From assembly GCA_009924775.1 (NCBI GenBank), contig RFQY01000005.1, positions 1 through 37,200 on the forward strand: DNA of 37,200 nucleotides, in the 5' to 3' direction. Below, in pieces: positions 27,835-35,922 of the stretch; position 1 is the stretch's first letter, and each line of letters starts with the position of its first letter. The position numbers and the translations under genes were made by a program. The notes beneath the pieces were generated by a model that saw only the letters and a program-made list of their open reading frames with translations, made no database searches and was not told the origin of the DNA. This stretch comes from Paracoccaceae bacterium. GTDB taxonomy: Bacteria > Pseudomonadota > Alphaproteobacteria > Rhodobacterales > Rhodobacteraceae.

Positions 27835-28536
27835 TCATACCGACAGATAGGCATCGCGAATTTCTGGCTGGGCATTCAGCGCCTCTAATGTGCCCACGAA
27901 TTTCTGGCTGCCCCCTTCGATAATCACCGCGCAATCGGCCACAGCGCGGGCAAAATGCAGGTTTTGTTCAGATAGCAGAACTGTCAGCCCCTCGGCCTTT
28001 AGCTGTTGGATGACCCGCGCCATCTGTTCAACAATCACAGGCGCGATGCCCTCGCTGGGTTCGTCCAGCAACACAAAGCTGGGGTTGCCCATCAAGGTGC
28101 GCGCGATGGTCAGCATTTGCTGCTCGCCACCTGAAAGCGCCTTGCCGCGGTTGCCCCGCCGTTCGGCAAGGTTGGGAAACAGGTCAAACAACATGTCTTG
28201 GGTCCATGTCACCGTGCCTGCCCGTGGGCTTTGGCGCCCGACCTCTAGGTTTTCCAGCACGGTCAGATCGGTGAAAATGCGCCGTTCTTCGGGCACATAG
28301 CCAAGGCCCAGCTTGGCCACGCGGTGGGCAGGCCAGCCGGTGATGTTTTGCCCCTGAAAGGTCACTTGGCCCGATTTAGGCTGCACCAGCTGCATGATCG
28401 ATTTCATGGTGGTGGTTTTGCCCGCGCCATTGCGCCCCAACAAGGCCACCACTTGGCCACGCGCCACCTGAAAGCTGAGGTTGTTCAGCACATGGGCCTT
28501 GCCATAAAAGCTGTTGATGTCCGCCAGCTCAAGCAT
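27835..28536 (-). CDS. livF: Branched-chain amino acid-type ABC transporter ATPase LivF
   Basis: The 233-residue ATPase has Walker A LGRNGAGKTT, signature LSGGEQQM, Walker B FVLLDEPSEG and a switch region SEQNLHFA. The ending EIRDAYLSV is typical of LivF. It powers a HAAT-family importer. The ATG at 28536 overlaps the livG stop by eight bases. It is the last gene of the transporter cluster; a good terminator is not evident in the 108 bases that follow. Confidence 0.92.
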   Translation of the reverse strand: MLELADINSFYGKAHVLNNLSFQVARGQVVALLGRNGAGKTTTMKSIMQLVQPKSGQVTFQGQNITGWPAHRVAKLGLGYVPEERRIFTDLTVLENLEVGRQSPRAGTVTWTQDMLFDLFPNLAERRGNRGKALSGGEQQMLTIARTLMGNPSFVLLDEPSEGIAPVIVEQMARVIQQLKAEGLTVLLSEQNLHFARAVADCAVIIEGGSQKFVGTLEALNAQPEIRDAYLSV

Positions 28537-29305
28537 CTTGCACCTCGTCGGATTTAAAGACCGTGCCGCCGCCCAAATACACCTCTTGCACCCTAGGGTC
28601 GGCGCGCACCTCGGCCACGCTGCCATCGGCGATCAGCTGGCCCCGGTTCAGCACCATGATCCGGTGCGAATGGGCGAAAACAACATCCATGTCATGTTCG
28701 GTAAACAGCACAGATACGCCGCGCTCGCGCACGATATCGGCGGTCAATTGCATCAGCCCCACGCGTTCGCGCGGTGCCATGCCGGCAGTGGGCTCGTCCA
28801 TCAGCAGCACGTCGGGGGCGTGGGCCAAGGCGATGGCCAGCTCTAGCCGCTTAAGATCGCCATAGGCCAGCACCGCGCAATGGCGTTCGGCCTGATCGGC
28901 CATGCCCACCATCTGCAACAGCGCCAGCGCCTCGGCGCGATACATGCGGTGGGCGTAGGGCAGAACACTAAACACCTGCCGATGGTGCGACAGCAGCGCC
29001 ATTTGCACGTTTTCGATAACCGTCATCGACGAATAGGTCGCGGTAATCTGAAAGGTGCGCCCCACCCCCAGCCGCCAAATGCGGCGGGGCGACAGGCCGG
29101 TAATGGTGCGCCCATTCAGATGCACGGTGCCTTTGCTGGGCTGCAACTGCCCCATCAGCATGTTGAAACACGTACTTTTGCCCGCACCGTTGGGGCCGAT
29201 CAACGCCAGCAATTCCCCCTTGGCCAAGCTGAAACTGACGTTATCAACCGCCAAGATGCCTCCAAAAGATTTGGTCAGGCCGCGGGTTTCCAAAACTGTG
29301 GTCAT
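28529..29305 (-). CDS. livG: Branched-chain amino acid-type ABC transporter ATPase LivG
   Basis: The 258-residue ATPase has Walker A GPNGAGKST, a signature-type LAYGDLKRLELA, Walker B VLLMDEPTAGM and the LivG segment ITGLSPRRIWRLGVGRTFQI. It pairs with LivF. Its ATG overlaps the permease stop by four bases and its stop lies inside livF, so the three are coupled. Confidence 0.92.
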   Translation of the reverse strand: MTTVLETRGLTKSFGGILAVDNVSFSLAKGELLALIGPNGAGKSTCFNMLMGQLQPSKGTVHLNGRTITGLSPRRIWRLGVGRTFQITATYSSMTVIENVQMALLSHHRQVFSVLPYAHRMYRAEALALLQMVGMADQAERHCAVLAYGDLKRLELAIALAHAPDVLLMDEPTAGMAPRERVGLMQLTADIVRERGVSVLFTEHDMDVVFAHSHRIMVLNRGQLIADGSVAEVRADPRVQEVYLGGGTVFKSDEVQDA

Positions 29306-31164
29306 TTTTGGTCCTCCGTCTGGCGCAACAGGCCCAGCCGTTCGCCCGCCTTGCGCAGCGATCCCACGATGCCATCAGGCGCCAGAATAACCACGCCGAT
29401 AATCAGCAAGCCCAAGGCCAAGCGCCAATATTCAAAGCGCACCAGCACCTCTTCAACACCCTTAAAGAAGGCGCCCCCTACCAGCCCGCCAGCCAGCGTT
29501 TTCACACCGCCCAAAAACACCACGATCAGCGCATCGAAACTGCGGGCGATTTCCAATTCGTTTGGAAAAACACTGCCCTTTGAGAACACAAACAAGCCCC
29601 CCGCCAAACCGGCGATCATGCCGGCAAACCCAAAGGCCAATAGCTGCACACGCTTGGTGTTAATGCCTGTGGCCTCGGCTTGGCGGGCGCTGTCGCGCGC
29701 GGCGCGCAGGGCATAGCCAAAGGGCGAATGCGCCACATGGCGCAGCGCCAGCATGCCCCCCACGGATAAAATAAGTGCAAAGTAGAAAAAGATCGTGGTG
29801 TCATTCAGCCAATCGGCTGGCCAAATATTGACCAACCCATCATCGCCGCCGGTCACATCGCCCCATTGGAACACCAAACTCCAGATGAGTTGGGCAAAGG
29901 CCAGGGTGAGCATGGCAAAATACACCCCCGTTAGGCGCAAACACACCCAGCCGATGGCCAAGGCCGCCAAGCCCGCGCCAATGGGCGCCAAGACAAAGGC
30001 CAGCTCCATCGGCGATTGCGCATGCGTCACCATCAGCGCCGCAACATAAGCACCCCCGCCGAAATAGGCCGCATGCCCAAAGCTAACCAACCCCCCCAAG
30101 CCCAACAAGAAATGCAGCGAGGCGGCAAAAAGGCAGAAAATCAAGATATCGGTGGCCAGCACCTGCGAAAAGCTAGAGCCATAAAGCGGCAGCGCCGCCA
30201 AGGCCGCAACGCCCGCCGCCACCAGCAACCGCACCTGCAGGCCTGCCGGTTTGATCGGGCGCTCTGGCTCGCCCACTTGGCCATGCTCGCCCGCCACCTC
30301 TTCGCGGCCAAACAGGCCATAGGGGCGGATCATCAGCACCAGCACCATCACCACAAACATCAGCACCAGCGTGGATTGTGGCAGGTAGGTCACGCCAAAA
30401 ACGTTCAACACCGAAATGATCACCGCCGCCAAATAGGCGCCCGGAAGCGAGCCCATGCCGCCAATCACCACCACCACGAACACGGCTGTCAGAATGTTGA
30501 AATCCATCATCAGATCGGCGCCACCTTTGGGCAGCTGCAACGCCCCGCCCAAACCGGCCAGCGCGGTGCCCAGCGCAAAAACGCCGGTGAAAAGCCATGC
30601 TTGGTTCACGCCCAAGGCGCCCACCATCTCGCGGTCTTGGGTGGCGGCGCGCACCAAGATGCCCAGCCGGGTTTTGGTAATCAAATACCACAGGCCAAGC
30701 GCCACAAAGGGGGTGATCACCAGCAAGGCAATATCGTATTTCGGGATCGGCTCGCCCAAAATAAACACCACGCCCCGCAGCCCCGGGGCACGCGGGCCCA
30801 GCAGGTCTTCGGGGCCCCAAATCATCAGCGCCAGATCTTGGATCACCAAAATCACGCCAAAGGTGGCCACAAGCTGAAACAATTCAGGCGCGCGATAGAC
30901 GGGGCGCAATACCAGCATTTCCACGATCATGCCCAACAGACCCACGGCCAAACCAGCCAGCAAAATGGCGCCCCAAAACCCCACGGCCCCCGGCAAGACC
31001 TGCATCAATGTATAGCCCACATAGGCACCGATCATGTAAAACGATCCATGGGCAAAATTTACAATGCGCGTGACGCCAAAAATCAGGCTTAGCCCTGATG
31101 CCACCATGAAAAGGGCGCCCGCATTGGCAAGCCCCGTCAACAGCTGTGCGATGAACAGCCCCAT
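29302..31164 (-). CDS. Fused LivH-LivM ABC permease
   Basis: The 620-residue protein joins two permeases normally made separately. Residues 1 to about 290 match LivH (GLSLIFGVTRIVNFAHGSFY, GGMGSLPGAYLAAV). A hydrophilic, acidic linker near 290-320 (EEVAGEHGQVGEPERP) leads to a LivM half (SLHFLLGLGGLVSFGHAAYF, EATGINTKRVQLLAFGFAGM, FLGGVKTLAGGLVGGAFF). Many membrane helices are obvious in both halves. It forms the channel for LivG/LivF and the binding protein. A GGGGGGAATT site precedes the ATG. The reading frame is unbroken through the linker, so this is a true fusion. Confidence 0.9.
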   Translation of the reverse strand: MGLFIAQLLTGLANAGALFMVASGLSLIFGVTRIVNFAHGSFYMIGAYVGYTLMQVLPGAVGFWGAILLAGLAVGLLGMIVEMLVLRPVYRAPELFQLVATFGVILVIQDLALMIWGPEDLLGPRAPGLRGVVFILGEPIPKYDIALLVITPFVALGLWYLITKTRLGILVRAATQDREMVGALGVNQAWLFTGVFALGTALAGLGGALQLPKGGADLMMDFNILTAVFVVVVIGGMGSLPGAYLAAVIISVLNVFGVTYLPQSTLVLMFVVMVLVLMIRPYGLFGREEVAGEHGQVGEPERPIKPAGLQVRLLVAAGVAALAALPLYGSSFSQVLATDILIFCLFAASLHFLLGLGGLVSFGHAAYFGGGAYVAALMVTHAQSPMELAFVLAPIGAGLAALAIGWVCLRLTGVYFAMLTLAFAQLIWSLVFQWGDVTGGDDGLVNIWPADWLNDTTIFFYFALILSVGGMLALRHVAHSPFGYALRAARDSARQAEATGINTKRVQLLAFGFAGMIAGLAGGLFVFSKGSVFPNELEIARSFDALIVVFLGGVKTLAGGLVGGAFFKGVEEVLVRFEYWRLALGLLIIGVVILAPDGIVGSLRKAGERLGLLRQTEDQK

Positions 31165-31190
31165 AATTCCCCCCAGTCAGGCAGGCGTGG

Positions 31191-31224
31191 AAAAAGAAAA
31201 ACAGCCCCCACAGTGCAGGGGCTG
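31191..31224 (-). terminator. Hairpin with U-tract between binding protein and permease genes
   Basis: On the minus strand CAGCCCC pairs with GGGGCTG (arms 31218-31224 and 31202-31208, 9-base loop) and is followed by GTTTTTCTTTTT. It lies directly after the binding-protein stop and before the permease ribosome-binding site, so it would make the binding protein more abundant than the membrane parts. Confidence 0.75.
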
Positions 31225-31240
31225 CTGGGTGTGGCGTGGA

Positions 31241-32449
31241 TCAGTCGGTTTGCGGGCGCAGGGTGCGCACCACCTCGTCAGATGGCAGATAGTTGGCGCC
31301 ATCTTTATAGGTCCAATCCACCATCACGCCTTTGCCATCTTGCACCGTGGTGCGGCCCACATAGGCGCCCATGGTGGATTGATGATCAATCGCGCGATAG
31401 GTGATCTGGCCCATGGGGGTATCTACGTTCAGCCCTTTGAACGCAGCGCGAATGGCATCGGTTTCTGTAGAGCCCGCTTTTTGCAGCACCGCAGCAATGG
31501 ATTGCGCGGTCATGTAGCCCACGATCGAGCCCAGACGCGGGTAATCATTCCAACGCGCCTGATAGGCATCGACAAAGGTTTTGCCCGGCCCATCGGTGAT
31601 GGCATACCAAGGATAGCCCGTTACGATCCAGCCTTCGGGGGCCTCGGCGCCCAGCGGGTCCAGATATTCTGGCTCGCCCGACAACAGCCCCAAAACGGTG
31701 CGGTTTTGGAACAGGCCGCGGTCGCCACCTTCGCGCACCAGCTTGGCCAAATCGGGGCCAAACGTCACGTTATAGATGGCATCTGGCTTGGCGCGCTCCA
31801 GCGCTTGCACCTCGGCACCGGCGTCGATTTTGAACAGCGTGGGCCATTGCTCGGCCACGAATTCGGCGTCGGGCTGCAGGCGCAGCAAGTTTTCTTTGAA
31901 GGCGGCAACAGCGTCTTTGCCATAGGCATAGTTGGGCGCGATGGTGGCATAGCGTTTTGCCCCGGTTTTCGCCGCCTCTTCTGCCAGCATCGCCGCCTGC
32001 ATATAGGTCGAGCTGCGCAGACGGAACGTATAGGCATTGCCCGATGCCCAAGTGATAGAATCTGCCAGCGGTTCGGATGCCAGATAGACATAGCCTTTTT
32101 CTGCCGCCAGCGACGAAATCGCCAAGCCGACGTTCGACAAAATTGTGCCGGTGATCATGACAGCGCCATCGCGCGTCATCAGCTCTTCGGCGATCTTCAC
32201 GGCTTCGCTGGGTTTGCCCTGATCGTCGCGGTAAATAAACTCTAGCGGGCGCCCCAACACACCGCCGGCTGCGTTGATTTCCTCGAGCGCCAGTTCGATG
32301 CCGTTTTTATAAGGCTCGGCAAAGGCTGCCATGCGTTTATAGTGGTTGATCTCGCCAATCTTGATCGGATCCGCCGCAAAACTGACCACAGGTGCCAGCG
32401 CCAGTGCCGCAGCCCCCATCAGGCCTTTTAGGAAAGTTTTCCGTTTCAT
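31241..32449 (-). CDS. ABC transporter periplasmic substrate-binding protein (LivJ-like)
   Basis: The 402-residue protein has a signal peptide (KRKTFLKGLMGAAALALAPV, cut near residue 25), then the type-1 periplasmic binding fold: PIKIGEINHYKRMAAFAEPYKNG, LEEINAAGGVLGRPLEFIYRD, GYVYLASEPLADSITW and KRYATIAPNYAYGKDAV. The tail matches members whose known ligands include organic and aromatic acids as well as amino acids; the ligand here is unknown. A GAGAGGGAAAA site precedes the ATG. It lies 42 bases downstream of the oxygenase gene on the same strand. Confidence 0.88.
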   Translation of the reverse strand: MKRKTFLKGLMGAAALALAPVVSFAADPIKIGEINHYKRMAAFAEPYKNGIELALEEINAAGGVLGRPLEFIYRDDQGKPSEAVKIAEELMTRDGAVMITGTILSNVGLAISSLAAEKGYVYLASEPLADSITWASGNAYTFRLRSSTYMQAAMLAEEAAKTGAKRYATIAPNYAYGKDAVAAFKENLLRLQPDAEFVAEQWPTLFKIDAGAEVQALERAKPDAIYNVTFGPDLAKLVREGGDRGLFQNRTVLGLLSGEPEYLDPLGAEAPEGWIVTGYPWYAITDGPGKTFVDAYQARWNDYPRLGSIVGYMTAQSIAAVLQKAGSTETDAIRAAFKGLNVDTPMGQITYRAIDHQSTMGAYVGRTTVQDGKGVMVDWTYKDGANYLPSDEVVRTLRPQTD

Positions 32450-32491
32450 CGTTTTCCCTCTCTGTTGTCTCTGGTTGCTTTGCCCTTGGCC

Positions 32492-33559
32492 TTAATCCAG
32501 CTGGACAAATGTTGGCCTTTCCGGCTCTCCAAGGTCTTCTGTTGCCTCGGCTTCTATTAAGTCGCGAATACGCTTGCGATACACGTTTGGTGCCTTGTCT
32601 ATGGCAATGCGGATCGGTTTGCGCTTTTGCGGGCGCTGCTCTTCAATGTGAATGGCCTCTAACACCTCTTTGTCTTCGGCAAAGGCCACGCGGAACATCG
32701 CATCCATCTGCTCCGAGGCCGCATGATCGCCCACAGCCGTGTTGCGCAGGTGCATCCAGTAATCGATGGTGTAATCTTCGGTCACCGGGGTGACGAAATG
32801 CAGCGCAAAAATGCGCACGCCTTGGTCGCGCTGCTCTTCGGGCAGGTTCAACGCGGCATCGGCACTGCCAAAATCAATCACCGCGGTGGATGGCAGATGC
32901 AGGTAATAATAATGCCAGCGATCGACATTGCCGCTGAACCCACCAAATTTTTGGAAAAACCCAACCGGCGGCGCGTTGCGTATCCACCGCCATGCCGCAA
33001 TCACCTCGCCGCTGGTAGACACATGCACCGGCACATCCTCAGACGCCGCACTGCCCAGCGTTGTGGGGTGCACGAAACTAACATGCGCCGGATCTACAAG
33101 GTTTTCGGCCACGTTCAGGTAATGGCCCCGAATATGCAGCCCGTCGCCGTGATGCACGTGCCAATTCGGGTCAGAAAATTCAGGCATATCGAAGATTTTG
33201 CTGGTATCGGCCTTGTGCCGATCGCCCATCCAAACCCAAACGATGCCGTGGCGCTCTTCCACTGGGAAGGCTTCGACATAGGCGCTTTTGGGCAGGTTGT
33301 CTTGGCCCGGGACACGCACGCATTTGCCATCGCGCCCGAAGGTCATGCCGTGATAGCCGCATTGAATGGTATCGCCGATACGCTTGCCACGCGAAAGCGG
33401 CAGCAATTTATGCGGGCAGCGATCTTCTAGCGCCACCAATTCACCGTCGCTGGCGCGGAAAAAGACCAACGTCTCGCCCACAATTGTAAGCGCGCGTAAA
33501 GCGGCGTCAAAATCGCGCGACCACCCTGCGACATACCAGGCATTTTTCACAAAGCTCAT
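32492..33559 (-). CDS. Rieske non-heme iron oxygenase (VanA-like)
   Basis: The 355-residue protein has the Rieske 2Fe-2S ligands Cys48/His50 (DRCPHKLLPLS) and Cys67/His70 (QCGYHGMTF). The mononuclear iron motif is NLVDPAHVSFVH, with Asn153, Asp156, His159 and His164. Size and start (FVKNAWYVAGWSRDF) fit the vanillate demethylase oxygenase subgroup, which O-demethylates or hydroxylates aromatic acids. A reductase such as VanB is not in the window, so electrons must come from elsewhere. I chose the ATG at 33559 where homology begins. The divergent MarR gene is the probable regulator. Confidence 0.87.
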   Translation of the reverse strand: MSFVKNAWYVAGWSRDFDAALRALTIVGETLVFFRASDGELVALEDRCPHKLLPLSRGKRIGDTIQCGYHGMTFGRDGKCVRVPGQDNLPKSAYVEAFPVEERHGIVWVWMGDRHKADTSKIFDMPEFSDPNWHVHHGDGLHIRGHYLNVAENLVDPAHVSFVHPTTLGSAASEDVPVHVSTSGEVIAAWRWIRNAPPVGFFQKFGGFSGNVDRWHYYYLHLPSTAVIDFGSADAALNLPEEQRDQGVRIFALHFVTPVTEDYTIDYWMHLRNTAVGDHAASEQMDAMFRVAFAEDKEVLEAIHIEEQRPQKRKPIRIAIDKAPNVYRKRIRDLIEAEATEDLGEPERPTFVQLD

Positions 33560-33622
33560 GGCGAACTTGCCCCTGCTGTCTGCGGCAACCCACATTGCCC
33601 TAGCGTTAGTGGGCACCAAAAT

Positions 33623-33642
33623 ATTGTTTGCTGTCAAACAAT
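33623..33642. promoter_or_regulatory. Perfect 8-4-8 palindrome, probable MarR operator
   Basis: ATTGTTTG and CAAACAAT flank CTGT in the AT-rich gap between the divergent oxygenase and MarR genes, about 64 and 81 bases from their starts. A minus-strand TTGACA (33637-33632) is embedded in it, so binding would block an oxygenase promoter. The T-run after it also resembles a terminator, but no gene reads into it from the left. Confidence 0.6.
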
Positions 33643-33723
33643 TTTTTCAGGAAAGCATCGGAAAGATGGACCAAAGGTAACTTTCATGAAAAAGTGGCAC
33701 CAAGCAGGGACCATAGGACCACA

Positions 33724-34146
33724 ATGACCGCAGCAGAGCAACATCCCTACCAGCTGGAAGACCAGATCGGTTTCAAATTGCGGTTGGCAAACCAGCGGCA
33801 CCTAGAGCTGTTTGCGCGCATGATGCCCCAGGTCACGCCAACGCAATTCGCGATTCTTGCGCGGCTGCGCGAAACAGGCCCGCTGTCGCAAAACCACCTG
33901 GGGCGGTTGGTGGGCATGGATGCCGCAACAACCAAGGGCGTGATTGACCGGCTGAAAACCAAAGGTTTGGTGGAAAGCAGGCGCAACGAAACCGATATGC
34001 GGCGGCTGGATATTTCGCTTAGCCCAGCGGGGGCGGCATTTGTGGAAGACGCCGTGGAAACCGCCCGCGCAATTACCCAAGCCACCCTGCGCAACCTAAC
34101 ACCGCGCGAACAAGAGCGGCTGCTGGCGCTTCTAGACAAGCTGTAG
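33724..34146 (+). CDS. MarR-family transcriptional regulator
   Basis: The 140-residue winged-helix protein has the MarR core: TPTQFAILARLRETGPLSQNHLGRLVGMDAATTKGVIDRLKTKG (in segments) and the wing ESRRNETDMRRLDISLSPAG. MarR dimers usually repress a divergent gene and release DNA on binding a small, often phenolic, ligand. The ATG at 33724 follows an AGGA site; an open frame runs further upstream but crosses the palindrome. It likely controls itself and the oxygenase/transporter cluster. Confidence 0.87.
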   Translation: MTAAEQHPYQLEDQIGFKLRLANQRHLELFARMMPQVTPTQFAILARLRETGPLSQNHLGRLVGMDAATTKGVIDRLKTKGLVESRRNETDMRRLDISLSPAGAAFVEDAVETARAITQATLRNLTPREQERLLALLDKL

Positions 34147-34292
34147 GGGTTTAAAGTGACGGGCAAAAACCGGCCTCAGGCCAGCGTCGCAGATACCGCG
34201 ATGCAGCTATGGTGCGGTTGGCGGGCAATCAACACAAGCGGCGCGTCAGCGCGCAGCGCCGCCCCAGGGCAGCCACCTAGGGGCGGCAAAAG

Positions 34293-34312
34293 GCGGGGCG
34301 CGCGCGCCCCGC
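34293..34312. repeat. 20-bp perfect GC palindrome between MarR gene and broken oxidoreductase
   Basis: GCGGGGCGCG and its reverse complement abut with no spacer, just before the convergent pseudogene's end. No T-run is present on either side. It may be a transcription barrier between convergent genes. The rest of the 174-base gap shows nothing I recognise. Confidence 0.5.
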
Positions 34313-34320
34313 AAGTGGCC

Positions 34321-35165
34321 TTAGCCAATCGCGGCGGCGACCACCTTGGAAAGCGGCGTCGTCGGGCGGCCGATCAGGGCCGATAGCTGCGTATCTTCAT
34401 CAAACAGCACCCCCTTTGCGGCCTCGGCATCGCAATGGGCCAGAAACCCCGCCAGATCGGCAGGCAGGCCCGCGCCGCTGAGCGCCGCGGCATAGTCGGC
34501 CTCGGGCATGTCGATGTAAGGCACCTCTTTGCCCACTTGCGCAGAAAGCGTGGCCGCTAGTTCGGCCGGGGTAAAGCTTTCATCGCCGGACAGTTCATAG
34601 GTTTTGCCCTGAAGACCCGCATCCAGCAGAACGGCGGCGGCGGCCTCGGCATAATCTTGGCGCGCAGCCGCCGAGATCTGCCCATCCTTGGCAGCCCCGA
34701 TCAGGGCGTTGTGTTCCAGCGCCGCGGGCAGGCCCATGGCGTAGTTTTCTGTATACCAGCCATTGCGCAGCACGGTATGGCCGATGCCCGACGCGGCCAA
34801 CAGCTTTTCCGTCTCGACATGCTCTGCGGCAAGGCCAAGCGTGCTGTGGGGCGCCTTCAGAAGGCTGGTTATACTATATGGCGAACCCCGGCGGCCTTGG
34901 CGGCTGCGATCACAGCGCCATGTTGCGCCACACGGCGGCCGATGTCGCTGCCCGAGATCAGCAGCAGCGTGTCGATCCCCTCTAGCGCGGCGGCAAGGGT
35001 TTCGGGGGCGTCATAATCGAACAGGCGCGCCGGCAAGCCCAAATCTGCGGCCTTGTCCAAAGCGCGGGCCAGCGCGACGATGCCGCCCGGTGCAGTCTTG
35101 GTTTTCAGGGTGTTGATCACAAGGCGGCCAAGCTGGCCAGTTGCGCCGGTGATTGCAAGGGTCAT
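34321..35165 (-). pseudogene. NmrA/QorB-like NAD(P)H:quinone oxidoreductase, frameshifted
   Basis: The first 98 codons (TLAITGATGQLGRLVINTL Rossmann start, ending AAGVRHIV) run into TAA at 34871-34869. Skipping one base restores a frame that continues naturally with YTSLLKAPHSTLG and LRNGWYTENYAMGLP to the stop at 34321. Adding one base after GTATA would give VYTSLL and a total of 281 residues, close to QorB (YtfG) size. The family reduces quinones with NADPH. Single-base loss means a recent pseudogene or a sequencing error. It is divergent from an HxlR regulator, as in E. coli ytfG-ytfH. Confidence 0.85.
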
Positions 35166-35212
35166 GGTGTATCTTTCTGCTTCTGGTTGCGATGGCAGAG
35201 AGTTAGGCGCTT

Positions 35213-35231
35213 TACTTACCAATAGTAAGTA
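35213..35231. promoter_or_regulatory. 19-bp inverted repeat, probable HxlR operator
   Basis: TACTTAC and GTAAGTA arms of 7 bp flank CAATA, in the gap between the divergent oxidoreductase pseudogene (48 bases away) and the HxlR gene (40 bases away). The position and symmetry fit a dimer site shared by both promoters. Confidence 0.65.
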
Positions 35232-35270
35232 CATACATTTTTGTTAGTTTAAATTTTTTCCGAGGTCCCC

Positions 35271-35660
35271 ATGCCAAAACTCAGCGATGCCGTCCGGTCG
35301 GGCCAGCTGGTGGGCAACCTGCAAGCGCAGGAATGCCCATCGCGCGATATCCTCAAACATGTCACCGGCCGCTGGGCCGTTTTGACACTGATGGCCGTGC
35401 AGGGGCGCACGATCCGCTTTGCCGCGCTTCGGCGCACGATTGGAGGGGTCAGCGACCGGATGCTTACACAGACGCTGCAAACGCTAGAGGCAGACGGCCT
35501 CGTGCATCGGCAGGCCTTTAATGTCGTGCCGCCGCATGTGGAATATAGCCTAACCCCGATGGGCGAAGAGGTGGCACACCATGTGCGCGTGCTGGCCGAT
35601 TGGATCGAAGACAACACCAGCACAATCCTATCAACGCGCGAAAAGATTGCAGCAGAGTGA
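35271..35660 (+). CDS. HxlR-family transcriptional regulator (QorR/YtfH-like)
   Basis: The 129-residue winged-helix protein has ECPSRDILKHVTGRWAVLTL, in which Cys22 is the conserved HxlR cysteine used for redox or electrophile sensing in studied members. It continues RFAALRRTIGGVSDRMLTQTLQ, TLEADGLVHRQAF and PPHVEYSLTPMGEEV. It should repress the divergent quinone-reductase gene via the 19-bp repeat. The regulator is intact although its presumed target is frameshifted. The ribosome-binding site (CGAGG) is moderate. Confidence 0.87.
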   Translation: MPKLSDAVRSGQLVGNLQAQECPSRDILKHVTGRWAVLTLMAVQGRTIRFAALRRTIGGVSDRMLTQTLQTLEADGLVHRQAFNVVPPHVEYSLTPMGEEVAHHVRVLADWIEDNTSTILSTREKIAAE

Positions 35661-35922
35661 CCAGCCCTAACCGGGCAGCCCCCGTGCAAAGCCCACGATC
35701 ACGCGACACGGGCGGCGGGGCCAAGCGGGCATGCGTTGCGGAAAGGATGAGGAATAGAGCGGGGTTTGGCAGGGTTTGGCAGCGCCAGAGCGCATGGCCG
35801 CGCGAGGCCTATCTCTGACCTTCGAATGAATTGCGACTAATGGCGAAAATCAACCCAGGTTTGTCTTTAGACTCGCCTTAGATTGATGGCTAGCCTAATC
35901 CCAACGAAACGGGAGACGAGCG
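35661..35922. other. Gene-free gap at change of base composition
   Basis: The left part is GC-rich, with a doubled GGGTTTGGCAG near 35762-35782. From about 35820 it becomes AT-richer. Small open frames here have no ribosome-binding site or recognisable sequence. I see no tRNA, terminator or attachment repeat. Confidence 0.4.

Noticed and set aside
30016-31092. 358-codon plus-strand frame inside the permease gene
   Set aside because: The translation is His/Gln-rich and antisense to clear membrane helices. It is a shadow of the permease.
33623-33650. Rho-independent terminator (stem plus six T residues)
   Set aside because: No gene reads rightward into it; it lies between divergent genes, so an operator is a better reading.
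35600-35818. Small 72-codon plus-strand frame after the HxlR gene
   Set aside because: It starts inside the HxlR gene in another frame, is Arg-rich, and has no ribosome-binding site or recognisable motif.
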